DNA of 64,000 bases from Cupriavidus agavae (GCF_004217045.1 NZ_SGXM01000001.1:1426001-1490000); one strand, 5' to 3'. Counted from the first letter of the stretch, positions 26,058 to 35,390 are shown. A program made the numbers and translations. Notes: generated by a model from the sequence alone, not told the origin.

Positions 26058-27305
26058 TCAGCCCAGATGGCGCGCGAGGGCGCCGATGCGCACGCCCGGA
26101 TTCGAAGCGGGCTGGGCCGGTGCCACGGACTGCATCGGCTTGACCCGCTGGCCAGCCTTGAGCAGATGCACGCCGGCCGTGACGATGGCCTGGCCCGGTG
26201 CCAGGCCCTGCCGGATCTCGATCAGGTTGCCCTGCGCCTCGCCCAGTGTCACGGGCACCGGCTTCACGGTGCCGGTGCCGTCCTGGCCGGGGGTATAGAC
26301 CCACACCTGGTTGCTGCCCTTCTGCTGCAGCAGCGCGGTCAGCGGGATGCGGATCGCGGCGGCGGTACCGGTGCGGCTGAACGCCACCACGGCGGTCATG
26401 CCAATGCGCAGGTCGGCCGGCGGGTTGGGGATTGTGACGCGGGTGGGATACGTGCGGGTGACCGGATCGGCCGCGGCCGAAATCTCGCGCACCCGGCCGG
26501 GCAGCACGCGGTCCGGCTCGGACCAGGTATGGATCGATACGTCGGAGAGCCCGCGCAGCATGTCCACCTGATCTTCGGGCAGCCCGATCGCCACCTCCTT
26601 CTCGGCGGTCTGCGCCACGCGTACCACGGGCTGGCCGGGCGACACCACCTGGCCCACCTCGGCATCGATGGCGGTCACCACGCCGTTGGCGTCGGCGGTC
26701 AGCACGGCGTAACCGGTCTGGTTCGACTGGTTGCGCAGGCTGGCCTGCGCCTGCTCCAGCCGCGAGGCGGCCGAATCGTAGGTGGCCTGGCGGCGGCTCA
26801 GTTCGGCCGAACTGATGAAGTTGCGCGCGGCCAGTTCCTTGTAGCGCTTGAGATCGGAGGCGGCCAGGTCACGGTCGGTCCTGGCGGCGTCGAACTGGGC
26901 GCGGGCGCCCGATTCGGCGAGCGCCAGATCGGTGGGATCAAGGCGTGCCAGCGGCTGCCCCTTCTGCACCGCCGCGCCCACGTCCACCAGACGCGCCGAA
27001 ATCTTGCCGCCCACCCGGAAGCCGAGCCGCGATTCGATGCGGGGCCGGATGTCGCCGGAGAATTCGAACTCGGTCTTGCCCGTGGCCGGACTCAGTTGCA
27101 GCAGCCGCACCGGCCGCACCGGTGCCTCTGGCTCCGCCTTGCGCTGGCAGCCCGATACGCCCAGCGCCGCCACCAGCACCAGCCCGAGCAAGCCGCCCCC
27201 GGCCTTTCGCACACGGCGCCCGAACGCCGCAGCGGCGCCCTGCGGCACCGCAATTTCCTGGGTTTCAACGGCCGCGACTTCCGGCCTGGCAAATGGCACT
27301 GGCAT
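26058..27305 (-). CDS. RND efflux periplasmic adaptor (MFP), lipoprotein
   Basis: 415 residues from the ATG at 27305; the longer frame to 27494 crosses the promoter. A hydrophobic segment (LLGLVLVAALGVSGC) ends in a lipobox VSGC at about residue 56, after an unusually long N-region. The mature part has the barrel-sandwich and hairpin halves (FRVGGKISARLVDVGAAVQK, and VTAIDAEVGQVVSPGQPVVR) and beta-barrel PADLRIGMTAVVAF. It bridges the RND pump to the outer-membrane channel. The pump gene follows after 9 bases. Confidence 0.88.
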   Translation of the reverse strand: MPVPFARPEVAAVETQEIAVPQGAAAAFGRRVRKAGGGLLGLVLVAALGVSGCQRKAEPEAPVRPVRLLQLSPATGKTEFEFSGDIRPRIESRLGFRVGGKISARLVDVGAAVQKGQPLARLDPTDLALAESGARAQFDAARTDRDLAASDLKRYKELAARNFISSAELSRRQATYDSAASRLEQAQASLRNQSNQTGYAVLTADANGVVTAIDAEVGQVVSPGQPVVRVAQTAEKEVAIGLPEDQVDMLRGLSDVSIHTWSEPDRVLPGRVREISAAADPVTRTYPTRVTIPNPPADLRIGMTAVVAFSRTGTAAAIRIPLTALLQQKGSNQVWVYTPGQDGTGTVKPVPVTLGEAQGNLIEIRQGLAPGQAIVTAGVHLLKAGQRVKPMQSVAPAQPASNPGVRIGALARHLG

Positions 27306-27451
27306 GGACAAGCGTCTTTGTAGTGAGATGAAGCGGAACTGCACCAACGACGGGTATTGCCTGGCGCGGCCGGACGGCCGATGGGGGTCTCGCTGGCGCC
27401 TCTGCGGGCAGCCTTGCCAGTGTCTCCGCCATGGCTGGCGGGCAATTAATA

Positions 27452-27465
27452 ACTGGCCGGTCAGT
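27452..27465. promoter_or_regulatory. TetR-type palindromic operator candidate upstream of the efflux operon
   Basis: ACTGGCCGGTCAGT is a near-perfect palindrome (one mismatched pair) embedded in AT-rich sequence, about 150 bases upstream of the adaptor start. TetR/AcrR-type repressors often use ACTGAC-CGGTCAGT-like sites at efflux promoters. No TetR gene is adjacent. The rest of the 27306-27661 gap holds a TACAAT box at about 27579 facing the next gene. Confidence 0.45.
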
Positions 27466-27661
27466 AATATAGCCACGTCGGGCGAGTGCGTCAAACGCCG
27501 GATGACAAATGGCGGCCTGGTGCGACGAAATGTCTGCCATCCGGCGCCGCCGGCGCACGGGAGCGACCGTTGGCCGATGTTACAATTCGCGGCCCGGCGC
27601 TACGGCCCCCCGCCGCCGTCCCCTCCGCCGCCCCACCCGCCTTACCGAAAAAGAGATTGGC

Positions 27662-28492
27662 GTGACGCCCGATCAGTATTGCCAGGATAAAGCCGCAAAA
27701 AGCGGTTCCAGCTTCTATTACAGTGCCCTGCGGCTGCCTCCCGAGCGCCGGCAGGCCCTGACCGCCCTGCAGGCCTGGCGCATCGAACTCGACGCCATCG
27801 TCCATGAGAACCACGACGCCGGCGTGGCCCTGCAACGGCTGGACTGGTGGCGTGCCGAACTGCGCCGCCTCTACGACGGCCAGGGCGCCCACCCGGTCAG
27901 CCAGGCGCTCCGCCCCAGCCTCGACCTGCTGCCCCAGGCCGAAATGACCCAGGTGCTCGACGGCTCCGAGATGGATCTGGCCCAGTCCCGCTATATAGAC
28001 GAAGCGGCGCTGGCGAAATACAGCCGTGCCGTGGGTGGCACATTCGGCCGGCTGTCGGCGCGGGTGCTGGGCTGCAGCGACCCCCAGACACTGGCCGCCG
28101 CCGAGAAACTCGGCCTGTCGCAGTTGCGCATCCGCATCCTGCGCGAAATGGGCAGCGATGCCCGCCAAGGCCGTATCTATATTCCCGTCGATACGCTGCA
28201 GCGCTTCGAAGTGCCCGCGGCGGACATCATGCAGTCGCGGCATGCCGAGCCCTTCGTGGCGATGATGCGCGACCAGGCCGCCCAGGCCCGTGCGTTGTAC
28301 CGCGAGGCGCTCGACACGCTGCCCCGCGCCGACCGCCGCGCCCTGCGCGCCCTGCTGGCGCTGGCGGCGATCCACCACGCCCTGCTCGACGAAATCGAGG
28401 CCAGCCAGTTCCAGGTGCTGACCCAGCGCATCGCGCTGACGCCCATGCGCAAGCTCTGGCTGGCGTGGAAGACCTGGCTGCGGAACCGTTGA
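27662..28492 (+). CDS. Squalene/phytoene synthase-like protein (HpnD-related)
   Basis: 276 residues from GTG at 27662 (AAAGAGATT upstream). The opening SSFYYSALRLPPERRQALTA and the LSQLRIRILREMGSDARQGR segment followed by IYIP match the presqualene-diphosphate-synthase (HpnD) family. However, the first aspartate-rich motif, usually DD.VDE, reads LDAIVHENHD, and the second, usually RD..ED, reads REMGSD, so metal-binding Asp are partly lost. No other hopanoid genes are nearby. It may be a catalytically altered homologue. It is followed after 11 bases by an M20 amidohydrolase. Confidence 0.75.
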   Translation: MTPDQYCQDKAAKSGSSFYYSALRLPPERRQALTALQAWRIELDAIVHENHDAGVALQRLDWWRAELRRLYDGQGAHPVSQALRPSLDLLPQAEMTQVLDGSEMDLAQSRYIDEAALAKYSRAVGGTFGRLSARVLGCSDPQTLAAAEKLGLSQLRIRILREMGSDARQGRIYIPVDTLQRFEVPAADIMQSRHAEPFVAMMRDQAAQARALYREALDTLPRADRRALRALLALAAIHHALLDEIEASQFQVLTQRIALTPMRKLWLAWKTWLRNR

Positions 28493-28503
28493 AGGAAATG
28501 ACG

Positions 28504-29775
28504 ATGACTGCTGCACCCCCCTCGCTCGGCGCCCGCATCCTGGCGCGCGCGGCGGAACTTGCCCGCCATTCGGACATGGAAGGTGGCCTGACCTGCGCCT
28601 TCCTGACGCCAGCCCACGCCCGTGCCCAGGCCGACCTGGCGGCATGGATGGAAGACGCCGGCATGACCGTGCGCATCGACGCCATCGGCAACGTGATCGG
28701 CCGGTATGCCGCCGATCCGGACGAAGCCGCTGCGCAGGTGCTGATGACCGGCTCGCACTTCGACACCGTGCGCGACGGCGGCCGGTACGATGGCCGGCTT
28801 GGCATCCTGCTGCCGATTGCCGTGGTGGGCGCGCTGCGCGACGCCGGCATCCGCCTGCCCTACCACTTGGACGTGGTGGCGTTCGCCGAGGAAGAGGGGC
28901 TGCGCTTCAAGACCAGCTTCCTGGCCAGCAGCGTGCTGGCCGACCGCTTCGACGCCGCGCTGCTCGACCGCGTGGATGCCGACGGCGTGACGATGGCCGC
29001 GGCACTGGCCGGGGCCGGTTTCCCGGGCGCCGGGAAACCGGACGCGCTGCGCGCGGCCGCCGTGGACCCAGCCACGCTGGCCGGTTTTGTCGAAGTGCAC
29101 ATCGAGCAGGGACCGGTGCTGCTGCATCGCGGCCTGCCGCTGGGCATCGTGACGCAGATCGCCGGCAGCAGCCGCTTCCAGGTCCGGATCGAGGGGCTGG
29201 CCAGCCATGCCGGCACCACGCCGATGGACATGCGCCGCGATGCCGCCGCCGGCGCCGCCGAGATGATCCTGCTCGTGGAGCAACGCTGCGGCCAGGTGCC
29301 GTCGCTGGTCGGCACGGTCGGCCAGTTGCAGGTACCCAACGGTTCCAGCAATGTGATTCCGGCCGCCTGCACGTTCTCGATGGATATCCGGGCGGGCGAG
29401 GACGGCATCCGGGAGGCAGCCATCGCCGACATCGTGGCCGGCATCGAGCGGATTGCCACCCGACGCGGCCTGACGGCAAGCGTGGAGCGCGTGACGCCGG
29501 TCAACAATGCACCCTGCGCGCGCTGGCTGATGGACCAGTTCGGCGCGGTGCTGCGCAAGCGTGGCATGGAGGTGTTCGAATTGCCGTCGGGCGCCGGGCA
29601 CGACGCGATGATGATGCAGCGGATCACCGATGTGGCGATGCTGTTCGTGCGCTGTGGCAATGGCGGGATCAGCCACAATCCGCTGGAAACGATCACGGAG
29701 GAGGATGCCCAGCAGGCGGCGGAAGTCTTCGTCGACTTTTTGCGGCACTTCCGGCCCAAACCGGTGGAGCAATGA
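28504..29775 (+). CDS. M20-family amidohydrolase (hydantoinase/carbamoylase type)
   Basis: 423 residues from the ATG at 28504 (AAGGA seven bases upstream; an ATG six bases earlier sits too close to it). Zinc-site motifs are GSHFDTVRDGGRYDGRLG, AEEEGLRF, HIEQGPVLL, and the C-terminal SGAGHDAMMMQ and GGISHNPLE. The family includes allantoate amidohydrolase and N-carbamoyl-L-amino acid amidohydrolase. It is a paralogue of the gene at 13768 but lies outside the amide-catabolic cluster. It is probably cotranscribed with the squalene-synthase-like gene and converges on a small secreted protein gene. Confidence 0.87.
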   Translation: MTAAPPSLGARILARAAELARHSDMEGGLTCAFLTPAHARAQADLAAWMEDAGMTVRIDAIGNVIGRYAADPDEAAAQVLMTGSHFDTVRDGGRYDGRLGILLPIAVVGALRDAGIRLPYHLDVVAFAEEEGLRFKTSFLASSVLADRFDAALLDRVDADGVTMAAALAGAGFPGAGKPDALRAAAVDPATLAGFVEVHIEQGPVLLHRGLPLGIVTQIAGSSRFQVRIEGLASHAGTTPMDMRRDAAAGAAEMILLVEQRCGQVPSLVGTVGQLQVPNGSSNVIPAACTFSMDIRAGEDGIREAAIADIVAGIERIATRRGLTASVERVTPVNNAPCARWLMDQFGAVLRKRGMEVFELPSGAGHDAMMMQRITDVAMLFVRCGNGGISHNPLETITEEDAQQAAEVFVDFLRHFRPKPVEQ

Positions 29776-29787
29776 CGCGGCGGCAGG

Positions 29788-30156
29788 TCAGCTGCCGCGG
29801 TACATTTCCTTGCTGAGGTCGTAGAGATTCTTGCGCAGCGTCTTGCGCTCGTCGGGCGACAGCTTCTGGCTGCCACCGCGCGGCCCCTGGCGGCCCGCCC
29901 GTTCGGCCATGTCGCGCTCGGTCTCGGCCCGGTCGCCGCGGCGCGGCGGTTGCCGGTTGCGGTCGGGCTGGGGCGGATGGCCCTGCCCGTTGGGCGGCTG
30001 GCTGCGCGGGTGAAGCAGGTGCGCCATGCCCGCCGACTGGGCGTTTGCCGACGCGGGCGCGACGGCGAGCAGCAGGGTCATGCCGGCAAGAACGCCCACC
30101 CGCGCGCAGACCGCGCGACGCAGGGTAAGCCCGTGCCGGTTTTGCTTCACTTTCAT
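29788..30156 (-). CDS. Small secreted protein, Pro/Arg-rich
   Basis: 122 residues from the ATG at 30156. A Sec signal peptide (basic start, then VGVLAGMTLLLAVAPASANA) is followed by a low-complexity Pro/Gln/Arg middle and a C-terminal SPDERKTLRKNLYDLSKEMY. That ending resembles small periplasmic proteins with a helical SP.ER..LR..I motif. Function unknown. Divergent from ompR, so the 216-base gap probably carries both promoters. The end converges on the M20 gene with 12 bases between. Confidence 0.7.
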   Translation of the reverse strand: MKVKQNRHGLTLRRAVCARVGVLAGMTLLLAVAPASANAQSAGMAHLLHPRSQPPNGQGHPPQPDRNRQPPRRGDRAETERDMAERAGRQGPRGGSQKLSPDERKTLRKNLYDLSKEMYRGS

Positions 30157-30372
30157 TGGATAATTGCGGTGTAGACAGTATCCCGCCGCCCGTTCCGGGG
30201 GGCGCGACATACCCGTGGTGACCATGTTTTGCCGGGCCAGCTGAAGGGGCCTCTGGCAACGGTTTGCGGAGTGTAATTGCACAAAAGGTGCACGCCGCCA
30301 TACCACGGGGTAAAGTATGTAACGTTTTGTTAAGCCATTTTGAGCGAAAGCGATAGTCGCTAAGATACCGCC

Positions 30373-31095
30373 ATGGAAAATACCAGCCACAAGATTCTCG
30401 TCGTGGATGACGACCCGCGCCTGCGCGACCTGCTGCGCCGCTACCTCGGCGAACAGGGATTCACCGTGCTCGTGGCGGAAAACGCCACGGCCATGAACAA
30501 GCTCTGGCTGCGCGAGCGCTTTGACCTGCTGGTGCTTGACCTGATGATGCCGGGCGAGGATGGCCTGTCGATCTGCCGCCGCCTGCGCGGCGCCAACGAC
30601 CAGACGCCGATCATCATGCTGACCGCCAAGGGCGAGGACGTGGACCGCATCGTCGGCCTGGAAATGGGCGCCGACGACTACCTGCCCAAGCCTTTCAACC
30701 CGCGCGAACTGATCGCGCGCATCCATGCGGTGCTGCGCCGCAAGGGTCCGGCCGAAGTGCCGGGCGCCCCGTCGGAGACGCCCGAGACCTTTGCCTTCGG
30801 CGATTTCGTGCTCAACCTGGCCACCCGCACGCTGACCAAGAACGACGAGGAAATCACGCTCACCACGGGCGAATTCTCGGTGCTCAAGGTGTTCGCGCGC
30901 CATCCGCGCCAGCCGCTCTCGCGCGAGAAACTGATGGAAATGGCGCGCGGCCGCGAATACGAGGTGTTCGACCGCAGCCTGGACGTGCAGATCTCGCGCC
31001 TGCGCAAGCTGATCGAGCCGGACCCGAGCAACCCGCGCTTCATCCAGACGGTCTGGGGCCTCGGCTACGTCTTCATCCCCGATGGCGTGAAGTAA
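30373..31095 (+). CDS. ompR: Response regulator OmpR
   Basis: 240 residues. The receiver domain (1-120) has the acidic pocket VVDDDPR, phosphoacceptor Asp about 56 in LLVLDLMMPGEDG, and the Lys in YLPKPFNPREL. The C-terminal winged helix (145-240) includes SREKLMEMARGREYEVFDRS and an RKLIEPDPSNPRFIQTVWGL type ending. It matches OmpR rather than PhoB in the linker and C-terminus. It is followed 22 bases later by the EnvZ-type kinase. The pair controls outer-membrane permeability genes in response to osmolarity or acid. Confidence 0.9.
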   Translation: MENTSHKILVVDDDPRLRDLLRRYLGEQGFTVLVAENATAMNKLWLRERFDLLVLDLMMPGEDGLSICRRLRGANDQTPIIMLTAKGEDVDRIVGLEMGADDYLPKPFNPRELIARIHAVLRRKGPAEVPGAPSETPETFAFGDFVLNLATRTLTKNDEEITLTTGEFSVLKVFARHPRQPLSREKLMEMARGREYEVFDRSLDVQISRLRKLIEPDPSNPRFIQTVWGLGYVFIPDGVK

Positions 31096-31117
31096 GCCCG
31101 GTCCGCACAGCAGCATC

Positions 31118-32467
31118 GTGTCGACCGCCCTCGGCCGTACCGCAACGCGGTTCTTCGGTTCGCTGTTCTGGCGAACCTTCATGCTGATCGCCCTGTTGCT
31201 GGCGATCTCGCTGGGTATCTGGTTCCAGAGCTACCGGCTCTTCGAACGCGCGCCACGCGCCCAGCAGATCGCCATGCAGGTGGTCAGCGTGGTCAAGCTC
31301 ACGCGCGCCGCCCTGCTCTATTCCGACCCCGCGCGGCGCCGGTTCCTTCTGCTCGACCTCGTCCAGAACGAGGGCATCAAGGTCTATCCGCGCGAGAAGG
31401 ACGACGACTTTGCGGCACCCAAGGCCAACCCGTTCCTGACCCAGCTGGTGCAGCAGGAGATCCGCAGCCGCCTGGGCGAGGACACCGTGCTGGCCACCAC
31501 GGTCAATGACATTCCGGGCGTCTGGGTCAGCTTCGAGATCGAGGGCGACGACTACTGGGTAGCCATCAGCCCCGAGCGCTTCGAGCGCGTGCCGGGCATC
31601 CAGTGGCTCTGGTGGAGTATTGCCGCGCTGCTGCTGTCGATCATCGGCGCGGCGTTCATCACGGCCCGCGTCAACTACCCGCTCAAGCGCCTGGCCAACG
31701 CGGCCAAGCAGATCGGCACCGGCGGCGATCCGCCGCCACTGCGCGAACAGGGCGCCAGCGAGGTGGCCCAGGCCAACCGCAGCTTCAACCAGATGGTGCG
31801 CGACCTGCGCCAGCTCGACGACGACCGCGTGGTCATGCTGGCCGGCATCTCGCACGACCTGCGCACGCCGCTGACGCGCCTGCGGCTGGAAACCGAGATG
31901 TCGCCGGTGGACACCACCACGCGCGACGCGATGATCGCCGACATCGAGCAGATGGACGCCATCATCGGCCAGTTCCTGAACTACGCGCGGCCCGGGCAGG
32001 AAGTGGTCGAGCCCGTGGACCTGTCGGCGCTGGTGCAGGAATCGGTCGGCGTCTATGCCGCGCACGATGACGTACGCGTGCACGTGCGCTCCAACGGCCC
32101 GGTCATGGCCGTGGCGAACCGCATGGAGATCCAGCGTATCCTGGACAACCTCGTCGAGAACGCGCGCCGCTACGCCAAGGACGAGGAAACCGGCATGGCC
32201 GAGGTGGAGATCTCCACGCGGCTCGACGACAAGGACGCCGTGCTGACCGTGGCCGATACCGGCCCCGGCGTGCCAAACGAGCAGCTCTCGCTGCTGACGC
32301 GCCCGTTCTACCGCCTCGACAGCGCGCGCAGCGAGGCCAAGGGCGCCGGGCTCGGGATGTCGATCGTCAACCGCATCCTGCAGCGCAACGGCGGGCGCCT
32401 GGTGCTGGCCAACCGCCAGCCGCCGAAGAGCGGACTCGTGGTCACCGCGCTGTTCCGCCGCGCCTGA
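31118..32467 (+). CDS. envZ: Osmosensor histidine kinase EnvZ-like
   Basis: 449 residues from a GTG start. First helix (FMLIALLLAISLGIWFQSY), periplasmic domain of about 125 residues, second helix (WWSIAALLLSIIGAAFI), HAMP, then DHp box LAGISHDLRTPLTRLRLETE with phospho-His about 246. The ATPase domain has N box NLVENARRY, G1 VADTGPGVP and G2 GAGLGMSIV. It phosphorylates and dephosphorylates OmpR. It sits directly after ompR, as in other betaproteobacteria. Confidence 0.9.
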   Translation: MSTALGRTATRFFGSLFWRTFMLIALLLAISLGIWFQSYRLFERAPRAQQIAMQVVSVVKLTRAALLYSDPARRRFLLLDLVQNEGIKVYPREKDDDFAAPKANPFLTQLVQQEIRSRLGEDTVLATTVNDIPGVWVSFEIEGDDYWVAISPERFERVPGIQWLWWSIAALLLSIIGAAFITARVNYPLKRLANAAKQIGTGGDPPPLREQGASEVAQANRSFNQMVRDLRQLDDDRVVMLAGISHDLRTPLTRLRLETEMSPVDTTTRDAMIADIEQMDAIIGQFLNYARPGQEVVEPVDLSALVQESVGVYAAHDDVRVHVRSNGPVMAVANRMEIQRILDNLVENARRYAKDEETGMAEVEISTRLDDKDAVLTVADTGPGVPNEQLSLLTRPFYRLDSARSEAKGAGLGMSIVNRILQRNGGRLVLANRQPPKSGLVVTALFRRA

Positions 32468-32522
32468 GCGGCCGGAACCGCCCTGCCCGGCGCTCCCCTT
32501 TGCGGATTTGCGCCACTCGCTT

Positions 32523-32587
32523 CGGATTGACAGGTTTTCTTCAGCTCCCGATATCGGATTGAAAGGCTGCCGACAGCGGATTGACAG
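32523..32587 (+). promoter_or_regulatory. Three direct repeats CGGATTGACAG upstream of an MFS gene
   Basis: CGGATTGACAG at 32523-32533, CGGATTGAAAG at 32555-32565 and CGGATTGACAG at 32577-32587, spaced 32 and 22 bases apart, ending 75 bases before the MFS start. This is about three and two helical turns, which suits binding of a regulator on one face of the DNA. Confidence 0.45.
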
Positions 32588-32662
32588 CGTCGGCGCGCAC
32601 ACTGGCTGGCAGTATCCGACCACAGGCCCCCGGACCCACGGGCGCCAGACCGAGAGACAGCC

Positions 32663-33952
32663 ATGTCCAGCACTCCGACCTCCCAGCACGGGTTCCGCAC
32701 CGTGTTCCGCGTCGTCAGCGGCAATTTCCTAGAAATGTACGACTTCATGGTGTACGGCTTCTACGCCGCCGCCATTGCCCGTACGTTCTTTCCGTCCGGC
32801 AACGAATTTGCCTCGCTGATGCTGTCGCTGGCCACATTCGGCGCCGGCTTCCTGATGCGCCCGCTCGGCGCCATCGTGCTGGGGGCCTACATCGACCATC
32901 ACGGCCGGCGCAAGGGGCTGATCGTGACGCTGGTCATGATGGCGCTGGGCACGCTGCTGATCGCGCTGGTGCCCGGCTACGCGTCGATCGGCGTGGCCGC
33001 GCCGCTGCTGGTGTTGCTGGGCCGGCTGCTGCAGGGTTTCTCGGCCGGCGTGGAGCTGGGCGGCGTGTCGGTCTACCTGTCGGAAATCGCCAAACCCGGC
33101 CAGAAAGGGTTCTATGTGGCGTGGCAATCGGCCAGCCAGCAGGTGGCCGTGATCTTCGCGGGCCTGCTGGGCGTGATCCTGCACGCCACGCTGGCGCCGG
33201 CCCAGATGGACGACTGGGGCTGGCGCGTGCCGTTCCTGATCGGCTGCCTGATCGTGCCGTTCCTGTTCATGATCCGCCGGTCGCTGGAGGAGACGGAGGC
33301 ATTCCGGGCGCAGAAGCACCGCCCGGCCATCGGCGAGATCTACCGCTCGATGCTCGACAACTGGGGCATCATCGTCGCCGGCTGCATGCTGGTGGTCATG
33401 ACCACGGTGTCGTTCTACATGATCACCGCCTATACGCCCACCTTCGGCAAGACCGTGCTGAAGCTCGGCGACGTGGACAACCTGATCGTGACCATGTGCG
33501 TGGGCCTGTCGAACTTTATCTGGCTGCCGGTGATGGGCGCGGTGTCAGACCGCGTGGGACGCAAGCCGCTGCTGGTGGTATTCACGATCGCCACGCTGGT
33601 GTCCGCCTACCCGGCCGTGTCGTGGCTCGTGGCCGAGCCCTCGTTCGGCCGCCTGCTGATGGTGGAACTGTGGCTCTCGTTCCTCTACGCCAGCTACAAC
33701 GGCGCGATGGTCGTCACGCTGGCCGAAGTGATGCCGCCGGCAGTACGCACCACCGGCTTCTCGCTGGCCTACAGCCTCGCCACGGCGCTGTTCGGCGGCT
33801 TTACCCCGGCCATCTCGACCTACCTGATCCATGCCACCGGCAACAAGGCCGCACCGGGCCTGTGGCTCACGTTTGCCGCGCTGTGCGGCCTGGTGGCGAC
33901 GCTGCTGATCTTCCGCGCACGCCGGCAGCAGACGGCGCTGCGCACGGCGTGA
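32663..33952 (+). CDS. MFS transporter, citrate/tricarboxylate:H+ symporter type
   Basis: 429 residues with 12 helices. The start [20 protein letters not shown] and the loop [20 protein letters not shown] belong to the metabolite:H+ symporter family. [20 protein letters not shown] and [11 protein letters not shown] closely fit CitA/TcuC citrate and tricarballylate carriers. Gln-Gln ending and no soluble domain. It is monocistronic, with direct repeats in its upstream region, and no two-component or citrate-metabolism gene adjacent. Confidence 0.85.
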   Translation: MSSTPTSQHGFRTVFRVVSGNFLEMYDFMVYGFYAAAIARTFFPSGNEFASLMLSLATFGAGFLMRPLGAIVLGAYIDHHGRRKGLIVTLVMMALGTLLIALVPGYASIGVAAPLLVLLGRLLQGFSAGVELGGVSVYLSEIAKPGQKGFYVAWQSASQQVAVIFAGLLGVILHATLAPAQMDDWGWRVPFLIGCLIVPFLFMIRRSLEETEAFRAQKHRPAIGEIYRSMLDNWGIIVAGCMLVVMTTVSFYMITAYTPTFGKTVLKLGDVDNLIVTMCVGLSNFIWLPVMGAVSDRVGRKPLLVVFTIATLVSAYPAVSWLVAEPSFGRLLMVELWLSFLYASYNGAMVVTLAEVMPPAVRTTGFSLAYSLATALFGGFTPAISTYLIHATGNKAAPGLWLTFAALCGLVATLLIFRARRQQTALRTA

Positions 33953-34197
33953 CGACCGATTCGACGGCTGTCACGACACGGTCAGCGCATGCGTGGCATA
34001 CTGCGGCCTTCGGCAATTGCTGCACTGCGTCAGTCGAGTCTGCCTATCGGGGCCTTTGAGATTTTCAATTGGCACCCGAGGTGTCCGGCGGCGCATAATC
34101 ACAGATTGTTGCGATCGCTTTCAGGTACCGGGTACTGCCCGGCAGCCGGCAGCGAATCGCTCGCCTCACTCTCTTCAAACCGTATCAGGAGAAGTCC

Positions 34198-34746
34198 ATG
34201 AAGACCGTTGGTCAAAAGCTCGAAGCGTTCCAGATCGTTGGCGTGAAGCCTGGTTTCAACAACCACGAGGAAAACGGCCAGTCGGCTTTCGAAGACATCA
34301 CCGAGAAGTCGTTCGAAGGCAAGTGGAAGGTGATCTACTTCTACCCGAAGGATTTCACGTTCGTGTGCCCGACCGAAATCGTGGCCTTCGCCAAGCTGAA
34401 CGGCGACTTCGCCGACCGCGACGCGATCGTGCTGGGCGGCTCGACCGACAACGAATTCGTGAAGCTGGCATGGCGCCGCGAGCACAAGGACCTGAACAAG
34501 CTGGACCAATGGCAATTCGCCGACGTGACCGGCTCGCTGGTGGACCAACTGGGCGTGCGTGACGTTGCCGCCGGTGTTGCCCTGCGCGCCACGTTCATCG
34601 TCGATCCGGACAACGTCATCCAGCACGTTTCGGTGAACAACCTGAACGTCGGCCGTAACCCGGAAGAAGTCCTGCGTATTCTGGACGGTCTGCAAACGGA
34701 CGAACTGTGCCCGTGCAACCGCGCTGTCGGCGGCGCCACGCTGTAA
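34198..34746 (+). CDS. Peroxiredoxin, alkyl hydroperoxide reductase AhpC type
   Basis: 182 residues. The peroxidatic Cys is in FTFVCPTEIVAFAKL (about residue 57) and the resolving Cys in the C-terminal ELCPCNRAVGG. FYPKDFTF is typical of the AhpC subgroup linked to AhpD (as in mycobacteria and Cupriavidus) rather than of the AhpC/AhpF system. It reduces peroxides in the cytoplasm. The strong Shine-Dalgarno AGGAGAAG and very regular codon use suggest high expression. The AhpD-type reductase partner follows. Confidence 0.9.
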   Translation: MKTVGQKLEAFQIVGVKPGFNNHEENGQSAFEDITEKSFEGKWKVIYFYPKDFTFVCPTEIVAFAKLNGDFADRDAIVLGGSTDNEFVKLAWRREHKDLNKLDQWQFADVTGSLVDQLGVRDVAAGVALRATFIVDPDNVIQHVSVNNLNVGRNPEEVLRILDGLQTDELCPCNRAVGGATL

Positions 34747-34820
34747 TTGGCCTGCCTCGCCAGTCGCCGCAAGGCGATTCGGCACCTCGCGCGGAAGGGT
34801 CACGCACCCTTTCGCGTCGG

Positions 34821-34843
34821 AACCCGCTACGTGCGGGTTTTTT
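34821..34843 (+). terminator. Rho-independent terminator/attenuator between ahpC and ahpD
   Basis: AACCCGC pairs with GCGGGTT around TACGT and is followed by a T-run. It lies only 25 bases before the ahpD start, so it likely lowers read-through from ahpC into ahpD. Confidence 0.75.
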
Positions 34844-34868
34844 GAGCCCTCGTCGATAGGAGAAATAA

Positions 34869-35390
34869 ATGGAATTCCTGAGCACGATCAAGAATTTGAT
34901 TCCCGACTACGCCAAGGACATCCGCCTGAATGTGGATGGCACGATCGCGCGCTCGTCGCTGGAAGGTACTGACGCCGTGGGCGTGGCGCTGGCCGCCGCC
35001 TTTGCCGCGAAGAGCAAGATCATCGTCGACGTGATCCGCAACGCCAACGTGCTGTCGGCCGAGGAAGTCACGGCTGCGCATACCGCCTCGGCGCTGATGG
35101 GCATGAACAACCTCTGGTATCCGTACGTGGAAATGGCCGAGGATCCGGATTTGGCCAGCCAGCCGGCCGGCCTGCGCATGAACGCCTATGCCAACCATGG
35201 CGGCGTGGACAAGCGGCGCTTCGAAATGTACGCACTGGCCGCCTCGATCATCGGCAAGTGCCATTTCTGCGTGAAGTCGCACTACCAATTGCTGAAGAAC
35301 GAGCAGGGCATGAGCGCCCAGCAACTGCGTGACGTGGGCCGCATTGCCGCCGTGATCGGCGCTGCCGCCAACGTGATCGCCGCCGAGTAA
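34869..35390 (+). CDS. ahpD: Alkyl hydroperoxide reductase AhpD (carboxymuconolactone decarboxylase fold)
   Basis: 173 residues. The active-site CxxC is in KCHFCVKSHYQLL (about residues 134-137) with the His that completes the proton relay. The N-terminal half carries the helical AhpD repeat. It reduces the oxidised peroxiredoxin, in place of AhpF. GGAGAAATAA precedes the start. Encoded 122 bases after ahpC across a terminator. Confidence 0.9.
   Translation: MEFLSTIKNLIPDYAKDIRLNVDGTIARSSLEGTDAVGVALAAAFAAKSKIIVDVIRNANVLSAEEVTAAHTASALMGMNNLWYPYVEMAEDPDLASQPAGLRMNAYANHGGVDKRRFEMYALAASIIGKCHFCVKSHYQLLKNEQGMSAQQLRDVGRIAAVIGAAANVIAAE

Noticed and set aside
23295..27323. A 1342-codon open frame on the plus strand
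   Set aside because: It is antisense to the RND pump and adaptor, rich in His/Arg/Gln as typical for shadow frames in GC-rich DNA, and has no recognisable domain.
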